Assembly: GCF_000321225.1 (NCBI RefSeq)
Contig: NW_004450323.1
Coordinates: forward strand, 4,537,872-4,601,871
DNA from: Odobenus rosmarus divergens
Taxonomy: Eukaryota; Chordata; Mammalia; Carnivora; Odobenidae
Length of the DNA stretch: 64,000 nt
Direction: 5' to 3'
Part shown: positions 24,004 through 35,275 of the stretch, piece by piece
Numbering within the stretch: position 1 is the first letter of the stretch
How the letters are laid out: each line of letters begins with the position of its first letter
Program-made: the position numbers and the translations under genes
The notes under the pieces: model-generated
The model's input: only the letters and a program-made list of their open reading frames with translations
What the model was told of the DNA's origin: nothing
The model's database searches: none

Positions 24004-25067
24004 TAGAGAGGTTTTGTTGTTAATTGTGTTTATCCCCCAAAACTTACTGAAATAATAATTTTTTGAAAAGAACTTTTTAGAATTAGTCTTTTAAAGCATA
24101 TACAAAAGGAGACCTGAGTGGCCAGCTTGTCACATGTAACCTCCCCCTGTGACCAGATTCAGAAATAAGTGTGTTGTTCTCCACAAATTTTGGAATTGAG
24201 TCAGATTTGGAGCTACCATTCAACTAGCCACCTGAACACTCCAGGAGAGTAACAGTCTGAAAAATATCCAGAGCTTTTCTATTTCCCAGGGGGTGTTTTG
24301 AGATTAAGTAGGTTTCTGGGAAGTTGCACGTTAAAGAAAATTAGTTTGTACCCTGGATGTGAAGAATCATGCTCATTATTTTAAAGCCCTATTATAAAAC
24401 TTTATTCAACTTCATTGTACACCGGGAACAGTGTAATGTGGGTGAAACTCCAGGATAAGCTGTTTTAAAGGGCTTTCCAGTTTTAAGCATATGAGTCCTT
24501 AACAAAGAGCTTCACATAGAACTCCCCTGAGGGGGTCCATCATCTGGGGACAATGGTCCTTTCCTAAAGCCTCACAATGAATTGGTAGAAAGTGCTTGAC
24601 CCTTTTCCTCAGACTGACTTGCCTTTTAAAAAATTTATGCCTGATGAAAATACGCCACTTTATCTTATAATGGGCCACTCTGTCCTACAAATACTGGAAT
24701 GCTAAAATCCCTTCTCTCAGCTGACCTCTTTCTTCCTTGCATTTTCCTTCTTTCGTACTGCTTCCTCCCCACCCTCCCCCCATTTCTCCTTTTATTATTT
24801 TTCATCTCATTTCACCATTATCTTTTTGCTCTCTCTTTTGGAAGTTACCCTTCTCCTAATCATTTCTGTGGCTGGTTAGGGTCACTGCTCTGTCTTTCTG
24901 AGAGGAAATCAGGGTAGCACCTTCTTCATTCCATCTGTAACATACGGAGAATTCCTCCACCATCCCAGAGCTCTGGCCTCTGACATGAAGCCATGACTGA
25001 AGGCTTCCTGATGGCTGGTGCATGTGTAGGAGATATGGCTCTATGGCCATTCTCAATGGGCTGGTTT

Positions 25068-25250
25068 TGTCCCCAGAGGATATTTGGCAACATCTGGAGA
25101 AATTTTTGTCTTAACTTGGTGGGGGGATGCTATTGATATCTGGTAGGTAGAGGCCAGGATCGTTGTGAAACAGTCTACAGTGCACAAAACACCGCCCTCC
25201 AACAAAGAATGCGCTGCCTCTAAATATCAATAGTGCGCAGGTAAGAAGCT
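25068..25250 (+). repeat. MER20-type hAT element, sense
   Basis: Text such as ggatatttggcaacatctgg, tgctattgatatctggtagg and atatcaatagtgcgcaggta follows the MER20 consensus order. Ancient, non-coding. Confidence 0.8.
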
Positions 25251-25668
25251 CTGCTACATGGTGAGGACTGCAGTCCTCAAGTGCAAGCTCTTTATTTATG
25301 AATATCTAGATGTATATAAAAATAGGACCATGCGTATTTGGGGATTTATTTATTTATTCATATCCCATCTTAGAATGAGGTGAATCCAATGCAGAGGTCG
25401 CCCAGGAGCCGGCCTCAGAGAAGGTGAAGGGCCCTGGGTAAGGAGCCTGGAGAACTCAGATTCGAGTCCCTCACCAGTCACTGTCACTTCCCAGCCATAT
25501 GACCTGGTCACTTCACCTCTCTCTCACTTTCAGTTTCTTGACCTGAAAAATGAGTGCTCAGAATGTAGGATCCCTGGCGTCCTTTCAAGTTTAATGACCG
25601 CTGGGATAAAACTTGTTTAGTTTTCATCTCTCCAAAAGTGAGAATGAATGTCAGAAATGGAGATACTG

Positions 25669-25866
25669 GGGCACCTGGATGGCTCAGTCGGTTAAGGTCT
25701 GCCCTCGGCTCAGGTTCTGATCCCGGAGTCCTGGGATGGAGCCCTGCATTGAGAGCTCCCTGCTCAGAGGGGAGTCTCCTTCTCCCTCTGCCCCCCGCCC
25801 CCACTCATGCTCTCTTGTTCTCGCTCTCTCTCTGAAATAAATCAAATCCTAAAAAAAAAAAAAAAG
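25669..25866 (+). repeat. Can-SINE, sense
   Basis: Head ggcacctggatggctcagtc, body with tgctcagaggggagtctcc, CT-rich part, tail gaaataaatcaaatcct and an A run. Flanks agaaatggagata and agaaacagagata are an imperfect target duplication. Confidence 0.92.
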
Positions 25867-26814
25867 AAAGAAACAGAGATATGGCCCAAATATTATATTG
25901 AATTTTTGAGAGGTGCCCTTGACTGCTTTTTTCAGTCGGAGGGGCTGTGCCACCAGTTTTGATAAAATAGGAAAACAAAACAGCTTCTTTGACTTGCTCG
26001 TTATTAATCGTGACATCACAGCTGCTCACTGTGCTTCTCAGTACAGAGATGAGCTAAAGCTTTGTATTGTGGGGTCAAAATGGGGGGTGGGGGTGCAAAA
26101 TGCCTATTGTTTTCTTTTGCTGTGAATCTGTCTTCTTGTGATTTCAGGTGGGAAACCGACAGCAGGAATTCGGTAACTTTCTAAGAAGTAAACATCCTGT
26201 TTTAGGGCAGATGCCTGCATTTTTGCAGATGGGGAGTGGTGTGGGTTGGGGGGGCGGAATTACTGCGAGGTTTAACCCTGAATGGAAAAATCCTCAACTC
26301 TTTTTTGGCTTTTCAGTTTTTAACGTAAAGCATAGAGCAGGGCTTACATTTCATACAGGGTCCCAAATCCCAGGATAACAGTCTTCCCTGTATTTCTAAA
26401 TATGGATCTAATCAACCTTTCAGAGGATAAAAGAACTTAGAAGAAAGAAAAATGGGGAAGTACAGATGGAACCGTCGAGATGAAAGATTGGCTTCTGGTG
26501 TCTTGGACCGCAACTGACTAGTGTTCTTCATGAATTTCAAAAAGTGTCAGATTGTGGTGTGACTCCCACTTGTAATTCCAGGCCCGAGTGTGCCCAGTTA
26601 GGGCTTTGTGCAATATTGGGGGCCTTTAAAGTCATCTAGCCAAAACACGAATTCCTTCCGTTGCGAGGAAGGCAACTTCCAAGGCTTCTAGGTGTTGGAA
26701 TCTGCCGCACAGTGATTTCTGATGTTAGCGCTGGACTGTTGTATATAATAAGGCATCCAATGTTTATTTCTACAATCCCTAAACTTGCCACTATTTGGAA
26801 ATCAGGAAACTCAC

Positions 26815-26829
26815 TTCCTGTGACAGGAA
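26815..26829. promoter_or_regulatory. Inverted ETS-type half-sites
   Basis: ttcctg and caggaa arms face each other over tga, so two GGAA cores lie head to head. A possible ETS-factor site in a repeat-free part of the 16-kb intron. Function is inferred from motif only. Confidence 0.3.
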
Positions 26830-27077
26830 ACAACATTTCTGCCCACATCTGTCCTACCTGTGCCCTTTTCCTCCTTGTTGCTGACACTTTTATATGATAA
26901 AACGCTGTCTATTTAGAATAAAAAATCAAAACCAGATGGGAAACGAAACTTTCCCTTGTGCAGATTTATTACAATCATTGAATTCAGAAGTGAAGAGAAC
27001 GTAAAGAAGGGATATTAACCATATGGAAACTTGACACGGTGAATCTTCATTCTCTGGAATGGATCTGAAATTAGAAT

Positions 27078-27107
27078 ATTGATCTATCTATCTATCTATC
27101 TATCTAA
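27078..27107. repeat. ATCT microsatellite
   Basis: About seven copies of atct in tandem. Confidence 0.93.
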
Positions 27108-28119
27108 TATGCTTTATTTAAAGAGGTTTAAGACTCCTCAGGAAATGACACTTTTTTCTTTCCTTTAATGACTATTATTATAATATTGAAATAGTTCTGT
27201 TTCCTTTTCTTTTTTTGACTCTCTTCACTTCCCTTCTGGAGCACTGTGTTTTGTCTTCTCAAACTCTTTGCCACTGCAGTGCTTTAAACTGTTGAAATCA
27301 TTCTGCTTTCATCTCTGCATATTCAGACGATATGAATGCCATTCTTGTACTCTTTTCCCAGAAGTTGTAAATAGTGACACCAGATTTTAGTCCAGTAAAG
27401 AATCACATGAATAGTAGTAATCCAAGACATTGGAACCACTTTAAAGAAAAGGGAGATGAGTTAAAGAAGCCTGGCTGTGATTCCTTGATGCCCGAGAAAC
27501 TTTACAGTGGAAAGTACTAAAAAAATCTTCCGAGAGAGTTTGCAATCAATATTCATTCCAGCAAACTCAAATACCCTAAGAAGGCAGTGGAAATTAATTT
27601 GGCTATTTTAACAAAAATGGGGCAAAGAAAGGGGTAAAGAACAGAGCAAAAATAAGATTTAAAACTTGAAATTTAAAAGAATGAAAGGCTATACAGTGAA
27701 GGTATTTTTAAAAAGTTAAAGTAGCGTGAGAATAAAGAAGAAATGGAGAAATAATACACTACATAAAAGAACCTGGTATTGTCTTTAAAATATCCATACT
27801 GGACAAAGAAAAGTAGAAATTATCGTTTTAAAAGTCAATGAAATCTTGAATCAAAATTGAAATCTTGAATCAAAATTTGGGAAGAGAGTAGGTTCCCAAA
27901 GCAGAAATTAGTTTTCTGAAAATTCAGGAGGAGTAAAACAATGTCAATGATCAGTGGTTCAGAAAGAAGAAAAATCAGTCACTTAAGAATCTCTTGGAGT
28001 TCTCGAAGTGTTAGAGAAAGGCAAACAGGCATCTCGATCAGACCCTGTCATTGACTGACCCTGCAGCCTGGCAGGGGATGACAGTGATGATACCACCATC
28101 ACCAGTCTGGCCACCACCC

Positions 28120-28350
28120 CTGGCCGCAGCGTATGGTGTGCTTATTAGCATGACCCCTTCTGCGAGGGGCCTTGTATCTTCCTTTACCATCACAGATTTG
28201 CTGTGAGCTACTGTCCTCATATTATCGGTGTGTAAATGGAAGCTCCAGAAAAGTTACATACTTTGACTAACGTCAACCAGCTGGTTAAGCGAGCTCTGGT
28301 ATTTGAACTCAGGTCCCAGACCTGGGCTTCTCACCGTTTTGCTCTTGGGC
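28120..28350 (-). repeat. MIR, antisense
   Basis: Text around gttacatactttgactaacg and ggtatttgaactcaggtccc fits a diverged antisense MIR. The left limit is uncertain. Confidence 0.65.
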
Positions 28351-28959
28351 CTGCCATTTCAGAAGAGCATCGGGATCTCAGGTGCCTTTCCAGCTCACAT
28401 ATGCCTAGATCACAGTAATCTGGTTGCAGCCAGAAGTCCATGAAGAGCTGAGGCATATTATCACCGTTGTGATTAGTGTTTTAGTGTGTTAGCATCCTGA
28501 CATTTTCTAATTTGGGATTATTTACTTTACCCGATGTTGTTTTGCCTGGCTTTATTACTGAATGAACAGCCTGAGCCAGGTCCCCAGACAGCTGTTAGAA
28601 ATGGGGAAGTTAGGCTTGTTTCCTGGGGAAGGAGATGGGTTGCAGGATATGAGGAAAGAAGAAGGAAGATTAGACGGGTCGGGCCCATGGATCTGAGTGC
28701 CTGCTTCTTGTTCTTGGGGCCTTGTTGCGTCTTTCCTTACCAATTTACCAACTTACTCCATTCTAATGGTGAAAAATGGAGAAGGCCTCAGCAGTTTTTT
28801 CATTCGAGGCCCATTTATAATGAAAACACCCACCTCAGACAGTGAGGAATTGGAGAATACGGAGCTGCAGAGGTCCCTGAGAAATAATTTGGGTGGGAGT
28901 GGCAGTGTCCCTTTCCAACAGCAAGAGCTAGAATTCATGGATGCTAGGTAGGGATAGTC

Positions 28960-29110
28960 CCTGTGTATATCCTTTTATTACTCCCATAATAACCCTATGT
29001 ATTCTTACTCCTCTCTTACCCGTGAGGGGTCTGAGACAGAGAAAGGTTAAGGAGCATGTCCAAGGTCACACAGGGAACAAGGGAAAGCTGGGATTTCAAC
29101 CCACGCCTTG
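28960..29110 (-). repeat. MIR, antisense
   Basis: gagacagagaaaggttaagg, aaggtcacacagggaacaag and gctgggatttcaacccacgc are typical antisense MIR. Confidence 0.82.
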
Positions 29111-29228
29111 CCCTCTACACTCTTGTGTCCTCTGCTTCTTCCCCTGTGATAAAAAGGAGACGATCTCTCTTAAGAACCGAGGTCAGACTCTCCGTTCATG
29201 CTTTTTTCTTAAAAGTAAGGTGTTTTTC

Positions 29229-29425
29229 TTTTCTTTTTTTTTAAAGGTTTTATTTATTTATTTGAAAGAGAGATAGCGTGAGCAGGGAGAGGGACAGAGG
29301 GAGAGGGAGAAGCAGGCTCCCCACTAAGCTGGGAGCTGGATGTAGGGCTCGATCCCAGGACCCAGAGATCATGACCTGAGCCGAAGGCAGACGCTTAACC
29401 GACTGAGCCACCCAGGCGCCCCGCT
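29229..29425 (-). repeat. Can-SINE, antisense, left arm of inverted pair
   Basis: Left T-rich tail (ttttttttaaaggttttatt) and antisense head ending gagccacccaggcgcccc. Flanks taaggtgtttttc (29216-29228) and taagatgtttttc (29426-29438) differ at one base. Confidence 0.94.
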
Positions 29426-29441
29426 TAAGATGTTTTTCAGA

Positions 29442-29641
29442 GGGCGCCTGGGTGGCTCAGTCATTAAGCGTCTGCCTTTGGCTCAGGTCATGATCTCAGG
29501 GTCCTGGGATCGAGTCCCACATCGGGCTCCCTACTCGGCGGGAAGCCTGCTCTCTCTCTCCCACTCCCGCTGCTTGTGTTCCTGCTCTTGCTATCTCTGT
29601 CTCTGTCAAATAAATAAATGAAATCTTTAAAAAAAAGAAAT
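29442..29641 (+). repeat. Can-SINE, sense, right arm of inverted pair
   Basis: Head gggcgcctgggtggctcagt, tail caaataaataaatgaaatct with an A run. A perfect 12-bp duplication atgtttttcaga (29430-29441 and 29642-29653) flanks it. The left duplication overlaps the right duplication of the antisense SINE next to it. Confidence 0.95.
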
Positions 29642-30260
29642 ATGTTTTTCAGAACAGTTTTAGATTTATGTAAAAACTGAACAGATAATACAGCAGAGTT
29701 CCCATATGCCTTCCTCATAGATTCCCTTACTGTTCTTATGTGACTATAGTACATTTCTTACAATTAACGAACCAGTATGACACATTATTAACTGAAGTCC
29801 GGAGTTTATTCACATTTCCCTACTTTTTACCTCATGTCCTTTTTCTGTTCCAGGATCCCACTCAGGATACCATATTACATTGAGCTGTCATATCAACCTA
29901 CGCTCCTCTTGGCTGTGACAGTTTCTCAAACTTTTCTGGGTTTCCATGACCTTTATGGTTTTGAGGTCAGATGTATTCTAGGATACCCCTTTATTGGAAT
30001 TTTTCTCATAACTAGACTATTTTTCTCATAATTAGACTGAATTTACGAGTTTTTGAGAGGACTATTACAGAGGTAGAATGCCATTCTCATCACATGCTAT
30101 CAAGGGTCCATACTATCAATATGATTTATGACTGTCATTGGTCTTGATCACCTGGCTGGAGTAGTAGTTTTCAGATTTCTCCATGGAAAACATCTTCCCA
30201 TACTATATTGTTTGGAAGGAAGTCACAGTGCATAACCCCCAATTAAAGAGTGGGGATTAT
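29640..30260 (-). mobile_element. Old L1M 3' region, antisense
   Basis: The sequence from ttttcagaacagttttagat onward, with tagaatgccattctcatcac near 30076, resembles L1M 3' ends. A diverged copy of the same part lies at about 57545-58140. It is non-coding. Limits are approximate. Confidence 0.65.
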
Positions 30261-31065
30261 TCTCCCCGTCTGTGAGGGTAAGGTATCTAATCAATGTATT
30301 TGGAGAACTTCTGCATGGGAGATTTGTTTCCCCCATTTATTTATTTAAACATTTTTATCAGTTTAGACTCCGTGAGTAAATTTTTTTATGCTGTCGGTTG
30401 TAATACAATGCTAGTTTATTTGTTGCTCAGATTGTTCCAGTTTGGGCCATTGGGAGCTCTTTTGATTGACTCGTATGTCACTTTGATAGGCATCTCTATA
30501 ATTGTGGGTGTGTGCAGTTGTTCAAGCCCTTCTTACCTTCTGGCATGAAAAGGTGCTCCAGGCTCAGCTTGTATGTTTCCTGCCCCAGTCCTAGAATCAG
30601 CCATTTCTTCAAGGAGACCTGGTTTTTTTCATTGCAGAATAGTATCGGAAACCAGGATCTGGGTGCTAGGATGTCATTTCTTTTTAGCCCTCTCAGCTGA
30701 TAGGGCTAGGACGTTTATGTTTACACTAATTATGTAAATACACACATCTAGGAATATTTATGTATAACCATCTGTATCAATATTATGTTAAACACAAGTT
30801 CTTACTGATGTCTCCAACCCTAATCCATGACCGCATAGACGGTTTTAGCCTGTTCCCTTTGCTTATTTGTAAATTCCCTCTGCAACAGCGAGAAAAGTGA
30901 CATCCACCATCTGCCATGCATTTGCTTAGTTGTTCAGTTTCAGGATACTTGGATGGCCGTATCAGAGTTATCGACTTGTACCTGGTGGGAAACAACTTTA
31001 TCAACTAGAATATGGTGCTTATCTAGTCCTTAGTCTAATAGACTGCCATTCTTCTGTTTTAAAAC

Positions 31066-31225
31066 AATAAAAATAGCTAATATTTTTTGAGCACTCACTA
31101 TGTCCTAGGAACTCTTCTAAATACTTCGCATAATTAGTTCTTGGCCTCACGATCCTATGAGGAGGCATCCATTATTGTACCCATTTTATAGGTGAGGAAG
31201 CTGAGGCATACAGAGGCTAGCTCGC
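31066..31225 (-). repeat. MIR, antisense
   Basis: gagcactcactatgtcctag, taggtgaggaagctgaggca and cagaggctagctcgcagcta are typical antisense MIR. Confidence 0.85.
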
Positions 31226-32689
31226 AGCTAATGAGCCACCGAACCGGGGCCCCCGTTAGGCCCTCCAGAGACTGTTTAGCCACATTGGCTGAGCTGCTCA
31301 TGAAAAAGCAGGCATTTCAGAGCCCTCTTAGTTTTTTTTTTTCCCTTTTCTAATGGAGCGCAGACACTGACACACTGAGTAAGGTTTGGTGATACGGGGT
31401 TAGGTCTGTACACAGTAATTCTCTTCAGTTGCTGTAAATTTGCCTTCAGATGCCAGGGCCTGCACATCTAGTTTGGGAATAAAAGACAGGTGTGTAAACA
31501 CTCCTGACTTTGGATAATTGGTTTCGGGCTCCTCTCCTCCTCCTCTGGGGCCTTCCCCACCCATATTTACTGGGTATTTCTGGGTGTCCTCCCTATCACA
31601 GTCTTCCTCCTCCTCCTCCTCACCTTGGCGCTTTTTCTCTTGCACTGCCTCCTGGCCTCTCGCTGGCTTCTGTGCCCTGTACTTGCCCACTGCTTAGCTC
31701 TGAATCTGGCCCTGTTTGCCTTGATTTCCCTGAGCCTCTCAGCATTCCTCTTTCACTTTCCCTCCCAGCCTTCTAATCCCTGCTCAGCCTCTGCCCCAAA
31801 AATGCACAATGGAAAATACAAGAAGCATTGCAAGATGACCTTGACAAGTCCAGGTAGTCATGTTTCCATCTTTTCCAGGCTTTTTCAGAAAAACAAAGGG
31901 AAACAAATTCTCTGTACCTTCCTTTGTTCTTTTTTGTCAGGGAAACCATTTTGCTGGGGGTCTCCGAGGCAGCCTCTATCTGGCAGCCTTCTCTGAAAAG
32001 GAAAAGCCCCTCAGTGACTAGGAGAATAAGGCAGGAGGGGGGTGTCTAGCTTAGAGTCAGTGTCAAGGTCCCTTTCCTTTCTTTCCCTGAAGAGCAAGGC
32101 GCCATTGGCTCCCACCCTCAGGGCTTGGCGCTGTCACCTGCCACGTTGATTCAGAGGCCCACCCTCCACATGGATTTTCTTATCTTTTATCTATAATAGG
32201 AAAAGATCCAGTTTTTGGAGAATATCCGAACATAGAAAAAAACATTTTGCTGCTTTTGAAAAAATGGTTCCGTGTCTTATTAAGTAACAATAAATTATCT
32301 CGGATTTCTGGGGAGAGAAAAGAGCTCTAAATGGACAGAGTTATTATTTTTGTCCTAATAATCCTATTTCTTGGCTTGGAGGTTACACATCATGGGAGAG
32401 ATGACTTCATATTTTGAAAATTTATTAAGCCTTTGACCAATTAGAGAATATTTTACTACCAATGAGATTTTAATATGATTTAGTACCTGTGCATTCAAAT
32501 CCCTGTGTGTATTTAAAAATCTGTGGTTTGAGCATCCTGGCAGCCTGGACGCTCACCTCAGGCAGCCCGGTTACTCTGCACTGAAGGTCCCCAAGGCGGC
32601 TCTCAGTACTGGTTCCTTGTCCCTCTCAGCGAAGGCATCTGTCTCGTATTTTCCAGGAAGCCAGGTATTACTAAGTGTGATTTCTGTTT

Positions 32690-32960
32690 GGCTGAGAAAT
32701 GAGTATAGCAAATCTCACTGTGCTGCATTCCTCCCCTCTCTTCCTGTTCTTTAAACAGGTCTTCTGTACATCCCCTGAAACTGTTTTGCCCTCTCTCACC
32801 TCAGGATCTTTGCTCACGCTGTTGCCACAGTCTTCACCCCAGTAACTCTTCCTTGTACCTGAGATCTCACCTGAACATTGTTTCCTAAATCCTTCTGTGG
32901 GATTCCCTATTGTGATGTTGTTCACATACGTGGTTTTTGTGAATATGGAAGACAAAGTGC
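32690..32960 (+). repeat. L2-type fragment, sense
   Basis: Text tcaggatctttgctcacgct, gttgccacagtcttcacccc and ctgagatctcacctgaacat fits the L2 sense 3' half. The open frame on the other strand is a shadow. Confidence 0.6.
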
Positions 32961-33669
32961 ACTCAAATACTGTGAGTGTAATTAGTGAATTAAATCTCCC
33001 CACGGGTCTGTTTCCTTCGAAGTAAAAGCCTTAGACGCTGTGTCCTTCAGTTTCATGCATGGATGTCTGGGCATGTCTTCCTGTCCCTTACAGACCATCG
33101 TGGTAGGTTGGAGAGGGTGGCCAGGACTGCCTGAGGTAGAAAAAGCAATCCTGGTCACCCCCTCGACTATCAGTTTGGGCTCCTGCCCCTGGCCACCCAC
33201 CCAGCATGCTTACTTGGGACCGAGGGGGTGTTGCTCTGTAACGCATTAAAGATGACTTCGGAAAAGGAGCTCATGGCCTTTCCTCCTTACTGGGTTTAGA
33301 TTATGTCACAATCGCGATCTTTCCACGGTATCACAAAGTACTTCTTCAGTCTTCACAAGTCATTCAAGAAGCACGTCTTGTGGTTTGTATTAGAGTTTGG
33401 GGTCCCTGAGTTGATTTGTCCCGACAAGGTTGCCTTGCGGGGGGGGGGGTGCGCACATGTGCGTAGTCTGTTTCCAATGACTCTTCCTGCAGCAGGCCTG
33501 GGGCCACACGTGGTGTACCACGGTGTGGATTCCATGTCATCTTTTCTGTGATAGAGGATTCTCTGAGTGATGTCCGTGAGTGCTGATTGATTTTCACTGA
33601 GCCCTTTTACCTTTTTCAGTCCCTTCCTTTTGTGATTTATGGCAAGTAGTTTTAAGACTGCCAACAGTT

Positions 33670-33856
33670 AGGGCGCCTGGGTGGCTCAGATGGTTGAGTG
33701 TCTGCCTTCGGCTCGGGTCATGATCCCAGGGTCCTGGGATCGAGTCCCGCATCGGGCTCCCTGCTCCTTGGGAGCCTGCTTCTCCCTCTGTCTGTCTCTC
33801 TCTCTCTCTCTCTGTCTCTCATGAATAAATAAATAAAATCTTAAAAAAAAAAAAAA
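33670..33856 (+). repeat. Can-SINE, sense, young-looking
   Basis: Near-consensus head gggcgcctgggtggctcag, body and a tail of aataaataaaatctt plus a long A run. A perfect 16-bp target duplication, aagactgccaacagtt, lies at 33654-33669 and 33857-33872. The left target reads tttt|aaga, a typical L1-endonuclease site. Confidence 0.96.
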
Positions 33857-34834
33857 AAGACTGCCAACAGTTTGGTTTCTCTGTAGGTACCTGGAAATGC
33901 CCGTATTGCCATGCTGTGGGGTGAAAGCACTGACCGGTGTCAGGGAGCTGCAGGCAGGTATTACTGCGTGTCTCCTCCAGGTAGGGGTCAGTAGAGTTGA
34001 GGGACCTGGCCAGCTCCCTTTGTTCACAGGTGGCACAACTGGGACCCATCCCAGCTGGTTTTCCTCCTTCATCCTCCTTCCTTGTTCTGGTGCAGAGCCA
34101 AGTAGCTTCTCTAGCTTAATAGTCACACCTTTCCTGTAAGTTTGTGATTTTAAGCCAGATTTCCCTTCAGTATGGAGGTTCTTTACATTCTCCCAAACAA
34201 CCAGTTCTGGTTGGGACATAAGTTCGATCTTTGGGGTGGAGCCATGAAGGGTGAGGTGGAAAGGCGTTGGCCAGCAATCCCGTTGGCTGCCATGATTTGT
34301 GATGTTGCTTTCCTTTTTGAAATATTAAATGTTTCACATTTAATGTGCTTTATAGCCTATCTGGAATGGCAAGTTTCTTCCCAGGACTGGTAAACATAAA
34401 GCTACTGTGAGCTTTGGGCACGTGTCCAGGTCTTTCCAGAAAACCTCTCTTCCTGGCATGCTGATAACCACCCTGCTGATACGAGGGCAGGTGTCTGCCT
34501 CGTGTTGTGCTGTTTGTGTGTTTCCTTCCCTTCTTCTCTTCCTTCTTCCTCCCCCGCTTCATTCCTCTTTTCTGTGAAATTGCTTTTTCCAGCCAAGTCA
34601 GTGTCTGGGTCTATAGTAAACTTTCGAAGTCCTCTTAGGCTAAGCTGTGGGGAGGGCACTGTCACAAAGGGTAGAAGGAATAGATTACCAGAGCTAGTTA
34701 AAAACATCAGACTGAGGAGGACGAAATGTGCACCTAAAGGCAAGTCGAATCTGGACTCAAGTCCCTCTTCAGAACTCCCCTATCCCTTCCAGGCTGCAAC
34801 TTCCATGAGAATAAGCTCTAAATAATGTGTCCCA

Positions 34835-35275
34835 TAGAAATGCATAAGTACTCAGAGATGTAAACAAGGATACATATTTTGTAATTGTTTGTGATTGTGA
34901 GAACATGAAAATAACTTGAATATTTGCACACTAGTAGAAGAATGCTTACATTAACGATGGTGTGTCCATGCAGTGGAATAGTATATGTAACACTGGGAAA
35001 CAGTAAGTTAGATCTCCAATGGAGAGGTGTCGGTTTCATACTATTCAGTGGGGGAAAAAAAATCCATGTTGGCTTATATATACATAGCATATTTATTTAA
35101 GTATATGTACATATCTATTGAAAAGTCTAGAAGGATATACTCCAAACTGCTGATAGGTAATCATGGAAATGGGATTAGAATGAAGAGGACATAGGTATTT
35201 TGCTGTTTTAGTTTGTATACATTTGTAATATTTACTTTTTTGCAATAAAGAATCAGCTTTGTAATTTTAAAACTA
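34835..35275 (+). repeat. Old LINE 3' end, sense, unnamed
   Basis: A pattern common in old LINE tails: tgcagtggaatagtatatgt, then tctagaaggatatactccaa, tggaaatgggattagaatga, and a T-rich end with gcaataaagaatcag. Subfamily unknown. Confidence 0.5.

Noticed and set aside
33686..34219. 177-codon open frame on the - strand
   Set aside because: Its C-terminal part is antisense SINE (FYLFIHERQRERERD-type text), and the rest has no domain or splice context.
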